From NCBI RefSeq assembly GCF_019049245.1, contig NZ_JAGMUK010000001.1, positions 1 through 64,000 on the forward strand: 64,000 nucleotides of DNA, written 5' to 3'. The DNA is from Streptomyces sp. AC555_RSS877 (GTDB lineage Bacteria > Actinomycetota > Actinomycetes > Streptomycetales > Streptomycetaceae). The notes under the pieces were generated by a model. The model did no database searches. It was not told the DNA's origin and saw nothing but the letters and a program-made list of their open reading frames with translations. Positions 26,393 through 33,420 of the stretch are shown here, piece after piece. The position numbers were made by a program, and so were the translations under genes. Within the stretch, counting starts at the first letter, position 1. The number at the start of each line of letters is the position of its first letter.

Positions 26393-28072
26393 TCAGTCAT
26401 TTGCGGGTGGCGCGTTGCGCCGCGGGGTCTCGGGCTGAGTGTCGTCCTCGCGGCCCGCGCGGTTGACGTTCCGCCGATTGCCGGTCGGGCCTGGCGCGGC
26501 ACCCGCGTTGCCTGCGACAAGCCCGGCGTTCCTCGCTGCGGCGGCTCGCCCTGTGGGCGTACCGACAACCCCGTCGGAATTGCCGGTCACGGGCCGGGCA
26601 GTCCGTCCCGTGCGCGCGCCCGAACCAGGGTTCGGCGCCCCGATTACTCCACGCTGCCCGATCTGGCCGGCGGGTGTACGGGATGCACTGTTGCCGTCGG
26701 CGCCGACGACCGTACCGCGAGGAACCCTGGAACCGGTCGCTGACTGAGGACCTGTGGCAGGCCTTCCTCCCACGACACCATTGCCGCGTGCCGCACCTGT
26801 CGAACTCGTGCCACCTACCCGGCCGTTCACCGGCCCCGCGACAGGGCGTGGCGTTCCGCCAGAGACACCTCGGCCCATGGGAGACGGGGTCCCGCCCCGG
26901 CTTCCCGACTGCCCCATAGGAGCGGTGCGTCCCATCGGCCCCGTGGTGCCGCGCCCACCGGCTTGGCCGCTGGGAGTGGTTGTGCGGCCTTGCGCCGACA
27001 TCGGGGACCTGTTGCCATTGGCTCCGCCGGAGACCGGAGTACGGCCGGACTGTCCGCGGAGGCCAGGAGGAACATTGGTCGGTGAGAAGGGAGGGACCTG
27101 TCCTCCGTTCCCGCTACTCGGGCCGGTCGGTGTCGGCGGCACATGGGTCGTCGGCCTCGCGCTCTCCTGAGGCGGGAGGGTACCCACGCTGTCGATCTTC
27201 GTGCCGACATTCACATCCGGCCGGGTGGTCGGGTCGTCCAGATTCTTGAGCGGCGGAGTGATGACGTCTCTCTGACGCCCCTCGCCTGTCGCCCCGCTCG
27301 AAGAGTCCTGCCCCGCCGTCACGGATTCATGAGCGGCGCCAAGCCCGCCGGAGGCCTGCCGTTCCGCTGGGAACTCTCGCGTGGGATCCGGCTTGGGCAC
27401 CCCCACATCCGGCATGGCCTCGAACGTAGGCGCCTCCTGCTTCGCCAGGTATCCCTCCGACACCTCGTAGAAGGAGGCCAGCCGGTTCATCTGATTGATC
27501 GCCTCTTGGCGGTCCTTCTCGACCTTGACCGCCGCCGCGTACTCCGCGTTGCCGTCGACCTGCTTGGGGGTGGGGATGTCCTCCACCGGCGTGCGGACGA
27601 GTCGGGTGTCGCGGGGCGGCATGGCGCTGCGGACCGACGCGAGGCCCGTGGCCGCTGCCGCGATCTGCGTACCGGCAGTTTCGGCGAAGGTCGCGAGGTC
27701 CAAGGCATGCTTGACGAGGTTGTCGCCCCATTTGTGGAAGGCCGTGGCGGACTCGCCTTCCCACTCGACCCTGCCGATATGGTCCTTGAGCTCGTTGGCG
27801 GCCGTTTCGATGGCGTCCTTGGCGTCCCACAGAGCCTTGCCCGCGGTCTCCAGATCCTCCGGTTTCGCGGACTCGACCAGGTCGATCATCGCGTTCAGGT
27901 CGTGGCTCTCGAAGTCCGTCTTGCCGAAGACCCGGGGGATACCACCGCCGAAGGGAAGGGCCCTGCTGACGAACGCCGTCCCCTGATTGATCAAGTCGAT
28001 GGCGCTGAGTTGCGCGGCGGCGTCTTCCTTTTCCGCCAGGTGCGGATCCTGGCTCTTCTGCTCGTCACTCAT
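26393..28072 (-). CDS. WXG-domain protein with a long Gly/Pro/Thr-rich tail
   Basis: The 559-residue protein has a folded helical N-terminus (about residues 1-225) with a WEGE turn (W107) resembling a PPE/WXG100 domain. About 320 residues of low-complexity Gly/Pro/Arg/Thr sequence follow (SGRTPVSGG, GQAGGRGTTGPMG, RPVTGNSDG). The tail has no cysteines and looks disordered or wall-spanning. The start ATG overlaps the stop of the upstream gene (TAATG), and mycP2 follows 24 bases after its stop. The setting suggests a secreted or cell-wall-associated ESX substrate, comparable in outline to mycobacterial PPE proteins, though I see no PPE motif. Confidence 0.78.
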   Translation of the reverse strand: MSDEQKSQDPHLAEKEDAAAQLSAIDLINQGTAFVSRALPFGGGIPRVFGKTDFESHDLNAMIDLVESAKPEDLETAGKALWDAKDAIETAANELKDHIGRVEWEGESATAFHKWGDNLVKHALDLATFAETAGTQIAAAATGLASVRSAMPPRDTRLVRTPVEDIPTPKQVDGNAEYAAAVKVEKDRQEAINQMNRLASFYEVSEGYLAKQEAPTFEAMPDVGVPKPDPTREFPAERQASGGLGAAHESVTAGQDSSSGATGEGRQRDVITPPLKNLDDPTTRPDVNVGTKIDSVGTLPPQESARPTTHVPPTPTGPSSGNGGQVPPFSPTNVPPGLRGQSGRTPVSGGANGNRSPMSAQGRTTTPSGQAGGRGTTGPMGRTAPMGQSGSRGGTPSPMGRGVSGGTPRPVAGPVNGRVGGTSSTGAARGNGVVGGRPATGPQSATGSRVPRGTVVGADGNSASRTPAGQIGQRGVIGAPNPGSGARTGRTARPVTGNSDGVVGTPTGRAAAARNAGLVAGNAGAAPGPTGNRRNVNRAGREDDTQPETPRRNAPPAND

Positions 28073-28530
28073 TAGAGGCCACCCCCTGCGTTCTTGTCGT
28101 CGGAGAGCTCCTTCGCACCTTCGCGGTGCTCCGACGCTTCCGCGGCGGCCTTCTCCTGCCGCGCTTCCTCTTCCTGCCGCCCGATCTCGGTCTGGATCTC
28201 CCAGAACCGTCGCCGCTGCTCCTCTTCGATGGAGCTGAAGTTGCCGCGCGCGCCGTTGACGGCGATCTGGAGCGCCTCTATCTGCAGGCCCAGGTTCTTG
28301 GAGAGCGTGGTCAGGCGCTCATGGACCGTCTCGTACGCCGTATGGAGCGCCGTGGCCTCGTCGAAGCGACCCACACCCTTGAACGATGCCTCGGAGAGAC
28401 GATGCGCCCCGACCTTCTGCGCACTGCCCTGCGAGTCCTCGAAGTTGGAGAGCGCGACGTCCACGCGCTTCTTGAACTCTCCGAGCGACTCCAGCGTGAC
28501 CTTGAGAGCCTGGCGCTCCGCAGCAGGCAC
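28072..28530 (-). CDS. Helical coiled-coil protein heading the esx operon
   Basis: The 152-residue protein is almost all helix: an N-terminal WXG-like bundle without the WxG turn (LESLGEFKKRVDVALSNFEDS ... HTAYETVHERLTTLSKNLG) and a charged coiled coil (SIEEEQRRRFWEIQTEIGRQEEEARQEK). No signal or membrane segment is present. Translation is coupled to the Gly/Pro-rich protein by TAATG. It is probably a chaperone or partner for that protein. It is the first gene of the minus-strand operon running to esxA, behind a plausible promoter at 28612-28640. Confidence 0.75.
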   Translation of the reverse strand: MPAAERQALKVTLESLGEFKKRVDVALSNFEDSQGSAQKVGAHRLSEASFKGVGRFDEATALHTAYETVHERLTTLSKNLGLQIEALQIAVNGARGNFSSIEEEQRRRFWEIQTEIGRQEEEARQEKAAAEASEHREGAKELSDDKNAGGGL

Positions 28531-28904
28531 GATGCCTTCCCTCCCCGTTCCCCGTTTGTGAAGCTGTCGAGCGGTGCACAGGCCGTGGCCTGATCAACAC
28601 ACTCGATGACCACTGTAGTCATTGTGTAAATCGCGGCCAACTGAACTTTGTGTTAGGTGAGTTACGAAGTTGTCGAGACACCGTCAGGAGACCCGCTCCG
28701 AACCTCCCCGAAGGATCTGAAACTCGGGCAAGCCATGCTCGCCTCGCCGCACTCGGTGCCCGCAAGGAACCGTCCAGTGGGTCAGATGCCGTGCATGGCT
28801 CATTCTTTGCGATGCCAAAACGTGCCTGTCCTTCTCAGCACCCCGCCGCCAACGTCGGCATGACCGCCGCGAGCGACACGAGAGCAGTGCGCACCGCCTC
28901 GCCG
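28531..28904. other. Intergenic region between the toxin-like cluster and the esx operon
   Basis: This 374-bp gap is bounded by minus-strand genes on both sides. The left third holds the promoter candidate of the esx operon. The rest shows no hairpin good enough to call a terminator. Short open frames on the plus strand (for example 28657-28863) lack ribosome-binding sites. Confidence 0.5.
28612..28640 (-). promoter_or_regulatory. Candidate promoter of the esx operon
   Basis: On the minus strand TTGGCC (28640-28635) and TACAGT (28617-28612) are separated by 17 bases, a reasonable match to the vegetative sigma consensus. The predicted start point, near 28605, would give a leader of about 75 bases before the gene starting at 28530. 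Confidence 0.4.
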
Positions 28905-29444
28905 TCACGTCCCGGACGGATGCCGCTCCCGCAGCCAGCGTCGCGCACCGACCTCGCTCGGGTATTCGCGGACCGTGAGCCAGGCTGTCAGCCAGCCGAC
29001 GACGTACGCGGCGAACGCCGGCATGACGGGCGCCGCGAGGAGGACCAGGGCACGGCCGGCGGCGATCCGTCCCGGGCCGCGCCTGTTGTGGTCGCGTTCG
29101 GCGTGGAGGGTCTGCTCGGGGGTGGGCGGGTGGAGGAGCCCTTCGCGGTGGCTCCGGCGCTGCCTGATCCAGCCCCAGGCCAGGGCTGCGCAGGACGCTA
29201 CGGCCTGCGTCCAGTTCCACACCGTGCGCGCGGTGGGCGACCACTCGCTGGTGAACCCCCGGTAGAGGTTGAGGGCGAAGAAGCAGACCATGGCCATGAC
29301 GACGATCAGGAAGACGGCCGTCCGGGCGCGGCGCAGCCAGTAGGGCATGCCGCGCTTGTACCAGGTGGTGCCGAGTTTCGGCAGGGCCGGAATGTGGGCG
29401 GGCGTTCCGTGAACCGGGGCCTCAGAAGATGCCTGTGACGCCAT
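28905..29444 (-). CDS. Membrane protein overlapping the preceding WXG effector-like gene
   Basis: The 179-residue protein has three hydrophobic helices: about residues 40-60 (TAVFLIVVMAMVCFFALNLY), 70-88 (WTQAVASCAALAWGW) and 125-155 (ALVLLAAPVMPAFAAYVVGWL). Basic loops lie between them. The ATG at 29444 has AAGGA eight bases upstream and lies inside the last 23 bases of the 29422-30696 gene, in another frame. Such tight overlap with a probable effector gene and a membrane location suit an immunity protein, but the family is not one I recognise. Confidence 0.72.
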   Translation of the reverse strand: MASQASSEAPVHGTPAHIPALPKLGTTWYKRGMPYWLRRARTAVFLIVVMAMVCFFALNLYRGFTSEWSPTARTVWNWTQAVASCAALAWGWIRQRRSHREGLLHPPTPEQTLHAERDHNRRGPGRIAAGRALVLLAAPVMPAFAAYVVGWLTAWLTVREYPSEVGARRWLRERHPSGT

Positions 29445-30696
29445 GCCAGATGTCCTTCCCCAGTCGCGCGACATCGTCCCCGGTCTCCGTGGCGACGTTC
29501 CCGGCGCCGTGCAGGACCCCGCCGACCACGCCGTGGTCGTGGATGTCCTCGCTCCAGTGTTCGTGGAGGGAGTGGTCGAGGACGTCCGTCGCGAGGATCG
29601 CCGCCCCCACGCCGACCACAGCCACCGCGGCCGCGCCTTCGACGGGCAGGGCGGCCACCGCGACGGCTCCGGCGGCGACACCGGCGACGGCGGCCCCGAC
29701 GTCGACGGTGACGGAGTGCTGCCAGGACCAGCCCTTGTCATGGTCGTCCTTCGCCTCGACCAGTCCGCAGGCGGCGGCCGCGGCGACGTCCAGCACCGGG
29801 ATCTCCCTGAGGAATTCGGGAAGCTTGCTCACCCCTTCGCCCAGGCGCAGCGCGTCCGCCGCGTCGGCCAGCTTCACGTTGAGGGCCCGGTCGTACGGCA
29901 GGGCCGTACTGCCGTGATCGGCGCGGGCGATGGCGTCTTCCAGCGAGTCGACCTTCATGACCGCGTCGCGGTAGGCGCCCTTGGCGGGAAGGTCGTCGGG
30001 CAGCGCGCGGCCCGCCTTCTGGAACGCCTTGCGCTCGGACCGCAGTTCCTTCTTGGCGGACCGTTCCTCGGCCTTGGCGCCGTCGAGCAGCTCGCGGGCC
30101 TGTTTGCCGCCGGCCCGGGCGTCCTCGGCGTCGTAGGCGTACAGACCGCGCAGCGCGTCGGCGATGGTGATCTTGTCTCCGGTGGACACCGGTGCCGTCA
30201 CCTGCGCGTACAGGCCCCGGAGTGCGTTCGCCGCGACCAGCCGGGCGTGCTGGGCGGTGTGCAGGATCTCCGTGCGCACCTTGTCGTACTCACCCCTCGC
30301 GGCGATCGCCTTCTGGTCGTCGGCACTGGGCGGATTCGCTGTCGCCATCTCCAGCGGGACCCCCTTGTCCCTCATGGCCACGCCCTTGCGCGTGGCCGCG
30401 TGCTCCGCGTTCTGCAGGGCCGTCTCGCAGGTGGAGAGGGCGTCGGCGAGGTCGGACAGGATGCCGCCCGCGGCGTGCACGAGGCTCGCGAAGGCGCCCG
30501 CTGTCAGCGCGTCCTGACTCCAGGTGGCGCGGAACGTCTCCGCCGCCTCACCCTTCCAGGAGGCGTCGTCGACCAGCTCCTCGACCGCGCGGCTCAGCGG
30601 GCGGACGACGTCGTCGAGCTTCTGCTTCGCGTTCTTGTACGTCTCGGCCATCGTGCGCAGCCCGCCGATGTCTCCGCCGACCCAGCTGTCGACCAT
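29422..30696 (-). CDS. WXG-domain protein with hydrophobic C-terminus, candidate effector
   Basis: The 424-residue protein starts with an ESX-type helical hairpin (MVDSWVGGDIGGLRTMAETY, turn ASWKGEAAE near residue 46), continues as a long helical stalk with an Arg/Lys/Glu coiled segment (about residues 220-260), and ends in a Gly/Ala/Val-rich hydrophobic region (about residues 335-375) followed by a His/Asp-rich tail (HSLHEHWSEDIHDHG). No enzyme motif is seen; a pore-forming or membrane-active tip is one reading. Its start overlaps the stop of the upstream gene (TGATG), and its 3' end overlaps the membrane protein gene. Lacking a family match, I treat the effector role as inference. Confidence 0.72.
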   Translation of the reverse strand: MVDSWVGGDIGGLRTMAETYKNAKQKLDDVVRPLSRAVEELVDDASWKGEAAETFRATWSQDALTAGAFASLVHAAGGILSDLADALSTCETALQNAEHAATRKGVAMRDKGVPLEMATANPPSADDQKAIAARGEYDKVRTEILHTAQHARLVAANALRGLYAQVTAPVSTGDKITIADALRGLYAYDAEDARAGGKQARELLDGAKAEERSAKKELRSERKAFQKAGRALPDDLPAKGAYRDAVMKVDSLEDAIARADHGSTALPYDRALNVKLADAADALRLGEGVSKLPEFLREIPVLDVAAAAACGLVEAKDDHDKGWSWQHSVTVDVGAAVAGVAAGAVAVAALPVEGAAAVAVVGVGAAILATDVLDHSLHEHWSEDIHDHGVVGGVLHGAGNVATETGDDVARLGKDIWHGVTGIF

Positions 30697-30998
30697 CAGC
30701 CGTCACCCACCATCAGGTCCTCGAACAGGCCGTGTACGTCGATGTCGTGCCGCTGGAAGGAGTCGCGGGCGTACGTCACCCTGTCGCCGTGGTCGTCCAG
30801 GCGGTCGGCGAAGCCGATGTGCAGGGCGACGATCAGGTCGGCGACCTCCTTGACGGCGTGATCGAGCCCGGCGTCGCCGCCGTCCGCCACGGGCGGGGCG
30901 ACATCGGGGTGCAGCTTGCGGTAGTTGACGGCCTCGTCGTGGAAGGTCTTCGACATCGCGGTGAGGTCGCTCAGCACGGCCTTGAAGTCGACGGCCAT
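30696..30998 (-). CDS. Small helical protein, WXG-like partner
   Basis: The 100-residue protein (MAVDFKAVLSDLTAMSKTFH ...) has two helical stretches without a WxG turn (the middle reads DVAPPVADGGDAGLD) and ends HGLFEDLMVGDG. Size and position suit a heterodimer partner or chaperone of the following WXG-domain effector. Both junctions are TGATG overlaps, so it is coupled to the SseB-like gene before it and the effector after it. I do not recognise a named family. Confidence 0.7.
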   Translation of the reverse strand: MAVDFKAVLSDLTAMSKTFHDEAVNYRKLHPDVAPPVADGGDAGLDHAVKEVADLIVALHIGFADRLDDHGDRVTYARDSFQRHDIDVHGLFEDLMVGDG

Positions 30999-31525
30999 CA
31001 GCTCACCGCCCGCGCGTAGGCGGCCAGGTCGGCCGACAGCCAGTTGGGGTGCATGGTGGCGGCGACCGGCGGGTCCAGGAGGACCGTGACGCCGTGCTCG
31101 TCCAGCGCCTCCGCCAGCAGTCCGATCGAGGTGGCCACCCACGGCTGCGCCTCACCGAGCGCCGCGACCAGTTTGGCCGGCGTGGTGAAGGCGAACACCA
31201 CCCTTCCCTGCACGGGGTGCTCGAACAGTTCGTACGCGATGAAGGGCGCACGGGCGGGTCTGCCGGAAACGTCCGTCGTGTCGACGTACCGGGGATGGGC
31301 GGGGACGAGGACAGGAGTGCGGTACGGGGGTACGCCCGGTTTCGGGCCCGGTGACCGCTGCGTCTCAAGGTGTTCGGTGTGCTCGCTGTATTCGACGTAA
31401 TCCAGGAGGCGCGATCTGCGGGGCTGCGGGTCCAATGCCCCGGCCCTGGCCGGCGCCTGGGCCTGGCCTGCGGGCGGCTCCGCCTCGAAGTAGTCGAGAA
31501 GGTGGGAACGGATCGGTACGGCCAC
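30998..31525 (-). CDS. SseB/SAV_915-like protein
   Basis: The 175-residue protein has two short copies of the peptide LLDY near its N-terminus (residues 9-12 and 40-43, in RSHLLDYFEAE and RSRLLDYVEYS). A globular domain follows with the pattern of the SseB N-terminal family (TPVLVPAHPRYVDTT, GRVVFAFTTPAKLVAALG, VTVLLDPPV). These domains are frequent next to Streptomyces type VII genes; their molecular role is unclear. The start is a GTG with GAGGAG six bases before it. It opens the coupled set 31525 to 28905 after a 163-bp gap. Confidence 0.7.
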   Translation of the reverse strand: MAVPIRSHLLDYFEAEPPAGQAQAPARAGALDPQPRRSRLLDYVEYSEHTEHLETQRSPGPKPGVPPYRTPVLVPAHPRYVDTTDVSGRPARAPFIAYELFEHPVQGRVVFAFTTPAKLVAALGEAQPWVATSIGLLAEALDEHGVTVLLDPPVAATMHPNWLSADLAAYARAVS

Positions 31526-31688
31526 CGCCGTCTCCTCTCCCCCGTGGACGATGTGGCGGCACCACCGTAGCCAGCGGACGATCGGGCAAATCCCGCTATG
31601 TCAGGTTGGTGGGGTCGGGGCATGCGGAACCCATACGACGGTTTGGCCACGACCCGGTCGGGGCTTGACTGCGGGATGACCCCCGCGC

Positions 31689-32378
31689 TCAGCCGTCGCT
31701 CGGCTGAGGCCCGTACTCCGCCCGCGGCACACCGAGCCGATCCGCGACCAGCGCGAGCCACCCACCCGGCGAGTACGGGGCCGGCGGGTCGACCTCCATG
31801 CCCAACTCGGCGACGGCCAAGGCGTAGTCGGACTCGTCGAGGCCCAGCGCGAGCAGCTCGTGCAGCTCGCCGACGAGCCGGGCCGTGAGCTGCGGGTCGG
31901 TGGAGGCCCGGTAGTCGTCGACGGCCGAGTCGTGGCCGTCGAACTCGTCCGGCATGTCCTGGGAGAACCAACCGCCGAGGAACTGGCCCAGCTCGGGGAA
32001 ACGGGCCTGCCACTCCCAGTGGGTGGCGGGCGTGGCCGTGGGCGGGACCTCGCCCTCCTCGACACTGTGCTTGATGTGGTCGGCGAGGCAGTACAGCCAC
32101 TGCTGGATCTCACCCTCGGGCAGGCCGACGTCGGGGATCGGGTAGAACTCGCCGAGGCGCAGCCGGAGCCGGCCGGGCGGGTGGTCGGCGTACTCGCGCA
32201 GTTGCCGCTCGGCGACGGCCAGCGCCCACGGGCGGCTGTGCCAGGTGTGTCGCAGGTATGCGGTCAGGGCCGCGCTGGGCTTGTCCGCGGTGTCGTCCGC
32301 AGTTTGCCCGGCGTAGGCACGCATCACCTGGTCCAGCTCGCCGTAGCGGCGGTCGTGTTCAAGAGGGCTCAAGGGCAC
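31689..32378 (-). CDS. CdiI-like contact-dependent inhibition immunity protein
   Basis: The 229-residue acidic protein has in its second half the pattern of the CDI immunity family: FPELGQFLGGWFSQDMPDEF, then AVDDYRASTDPQL and a helical end (GELHELLALGLDE). Members of this family neutralise toxins of contact-dependent or polymorphic-toxin systems. No signal peptide is present, so it is cytoplasmic, as expected for a nuclease inhibitor. The start is a GTG nine bases after GAGG. It lies 22 bases downstream of the orphan RNase A-like gene. Which toxin it blocks is unknown. Confidence 0.72.
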   Translation of the reverse strand: MPLSPLEHDRRYGELDQVMRAYAGQTADDTADKPSAALTAYLRHTWHSRPWALAVAERQLREYADHPPGRLRLRLGEFYPIPDVGLPEGEIQQWLYCLADHIKHSVEEGEVPPTATPATHWEWQARFPELGQFLGGWFSQDMPDEFDGHDSAVDDYRASTDPQLTARLVGELHELLALGLDESDYALAVAELGMEVDPPAPYSPGGWLALVADRLGVPRAEYGPQPSDG

Positions 32379-32400
32379 GGTGATCAGCCTCTGCAGGTCT

Positions 32401-32760
32401 CTACAGGTAGACGGGGAACGTGGCGTGGACGGCGAAGCCGTGAGGGCGTGACGCGTCCCGCTTGAGGACCACCCGTGCCGCGCGGACGTCCACCGGGTCC
32501 CGCCCGGCCAGCATCATCGCCTGCAACAGCACCCGGCCCACCGGCTCGGGCCGCGAGGGCCAGGACGCCTCGATCGACAGGCGGGCGCGCGTGGACTGGG
32601 CCAGCCAGCGGTGGATGACCTGCTCGTTGGCTGTGACCACCTGCTGAGTGGTCCATTGGGCGGTCTCGCGGTCAGGATACGTGGCGGCCCGGGTGCGGAC
32701 CACGGCTGCTGCTGCGCCGTCCATGCCGTCCATGCCGTCCATGCCGTACGTGGTGTTCAT
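32401..32760 (-). CDS. Orphan RNase A-like module lacking the first catalytic histidine
   Basis: The 119-residue protein aligns with the C-terminal two thirds of the bacterial (CdiA-type) RNase A-like domain found in the protein at 33421-35160: AATYPDRETAQ with SSFTDLASAQ, IHRWLA with INAWLA, and ARVVLKRD...HGFAVHATFPV with ATRLRYD...PFVVVTSMP. The leading GGHTIxKHVGKT segment with the essential His and Lys is absent, so it should not be an active RNase alone. It may be a decoy, a toxin fragment or a binding protein. The N-terminus MNTTYGMDGMDGMDG arises from a 9-bp repeat. The start lies ten bases after the 32771-33370 gene. Confidence 0.72.
   Translation of the reverse strand: MNTTYGMDGMDGMDGAAAAVVRTRAATYPDRETAQWTTQQVVTANEQVIHRWLAQSTRARLSIEASWPSRPEPVGRVLLQAMMLAGRDPVDVRAARVVLKRDASRPHGFAVHATFPVYL
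32716..32742 (-). repeat. Three 9-bp repeats at the start of the orphan RNase-like gene
   Basis: Three perfect copies of GCCGTCCAT (plus-strand reading), with a fourth diverged copy beside them, encode Met-Asp-Gly repeats. Each copy supplies an in-frame ATG, so the start could shift without changing frame. Confidence 0.9.
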
Positions 32761-32770
32761 GGGAGTCCCA

Positions 32771-33370
32771 TCAGGTGGCGTCGAAGGACCAGAAAATACC
32801 GAGTTCGGTCTCGGACACCGCGATCAGGCCGAGATCCCAGTCGTACTGGGACATGGGGGTACAGCCAGTGGTCGCCTCATAGAAGTCAGGGGGCGTGGCG
32901 TGGCTGCCCGTGATCGATCCCGGGTAGCCGGCGTTCGTGTAGAAGGACGTCCCCTCCGGGAAGCGGGAGAGGATCACCCTGGCCTTCCGCTCGAGTTCCG
33001 ACCGGCGGGTCTCGAAGTGATTGTGGGCGCGTTCGCTGGGGACATCCAGCCATGTGGTGGACAACATGACGAGCAGTCCTTCCACCGACGTCCGGGGCAC
33101 CGTCCACAATCCGGCCCGCCACGCCGCAGCGGCCTCCGGGTCGGAAGGCGGCAGGACGAAGGGGAAAAACGGGTCCTCCAGACGTTCCTCCTCTCCTTCG
33201 TCGACGTCGATCCACCTCCAGGACCGGGGATCCGCCACCTCCCGGCGCATGACTGCCGCTACGTCCCGTTCCCAGTCACGGTGCGCGCGGGGGCCCACCA
33301 GGACGTACGAGTACCGCCCCTCGTACATGGTGAGCGCCTCGGCCCAGGCCTCGGCTACCAACGTCGACAT
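32771..33370 (-). CDS. Unknown cytoplasmic protein, candidate immunity to the RNase A-like toxin
   Basis: The 199-residue acidic, Trp-rich protein (ALTMYEGRYSYVLVGPRAHRDWE, WRWIDVDEGEEE, DWDLGLIAVSETELGIFW) has no signal peptide, membrane helix or motif I recognise. The ATG at 33370 follows AGGGAG. It starts 50 bases after the stop of the RNase A-like toxin gene, in the same direction, which is the classical place for a cognate immunity gene. High acidity suits an inhibitor of an RNA-binding basic toxin. This function is inferred only from position and composition. Confidence 0.65.
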   Translation of the reverse strand: MSTLVAEAWAEALTMYEGRYSYVLVGPRAHRDWERDVAAVMRREVADPRSWRWIDVDEGEEERLEDPFFPFVLPPSDPEAAAAWRAGLWTVPRTSVEGLLVMLSTTWLDVPSERAHNHFETRRSELERKARVILSRFPEGTSFYTNAGYPGSITGSHATPPDFYEATTGCTPMSQYDWDLGLIAVSETELGIFWSFDAT

Positions 33371-33420
33371 CGCGGCTCCCTGTGACGGTCGTGTGGTGTT
33401 CTGTGAGGCAAGGATTCAGC

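Noticed and set aside
28657..28863. Plus-strand 68-codon frame between the toxin cluster and the esx operon
   Set aside because: No ribosome-binding site, no homology pattern, and it reads through the candidate esx promoter region neighbourhood.
32716..32742. Phase-variable switch at the 9-bp repeats
   Set aside because: The unit is a multiple of three, so copy-number change cannot switch the frame on or off.
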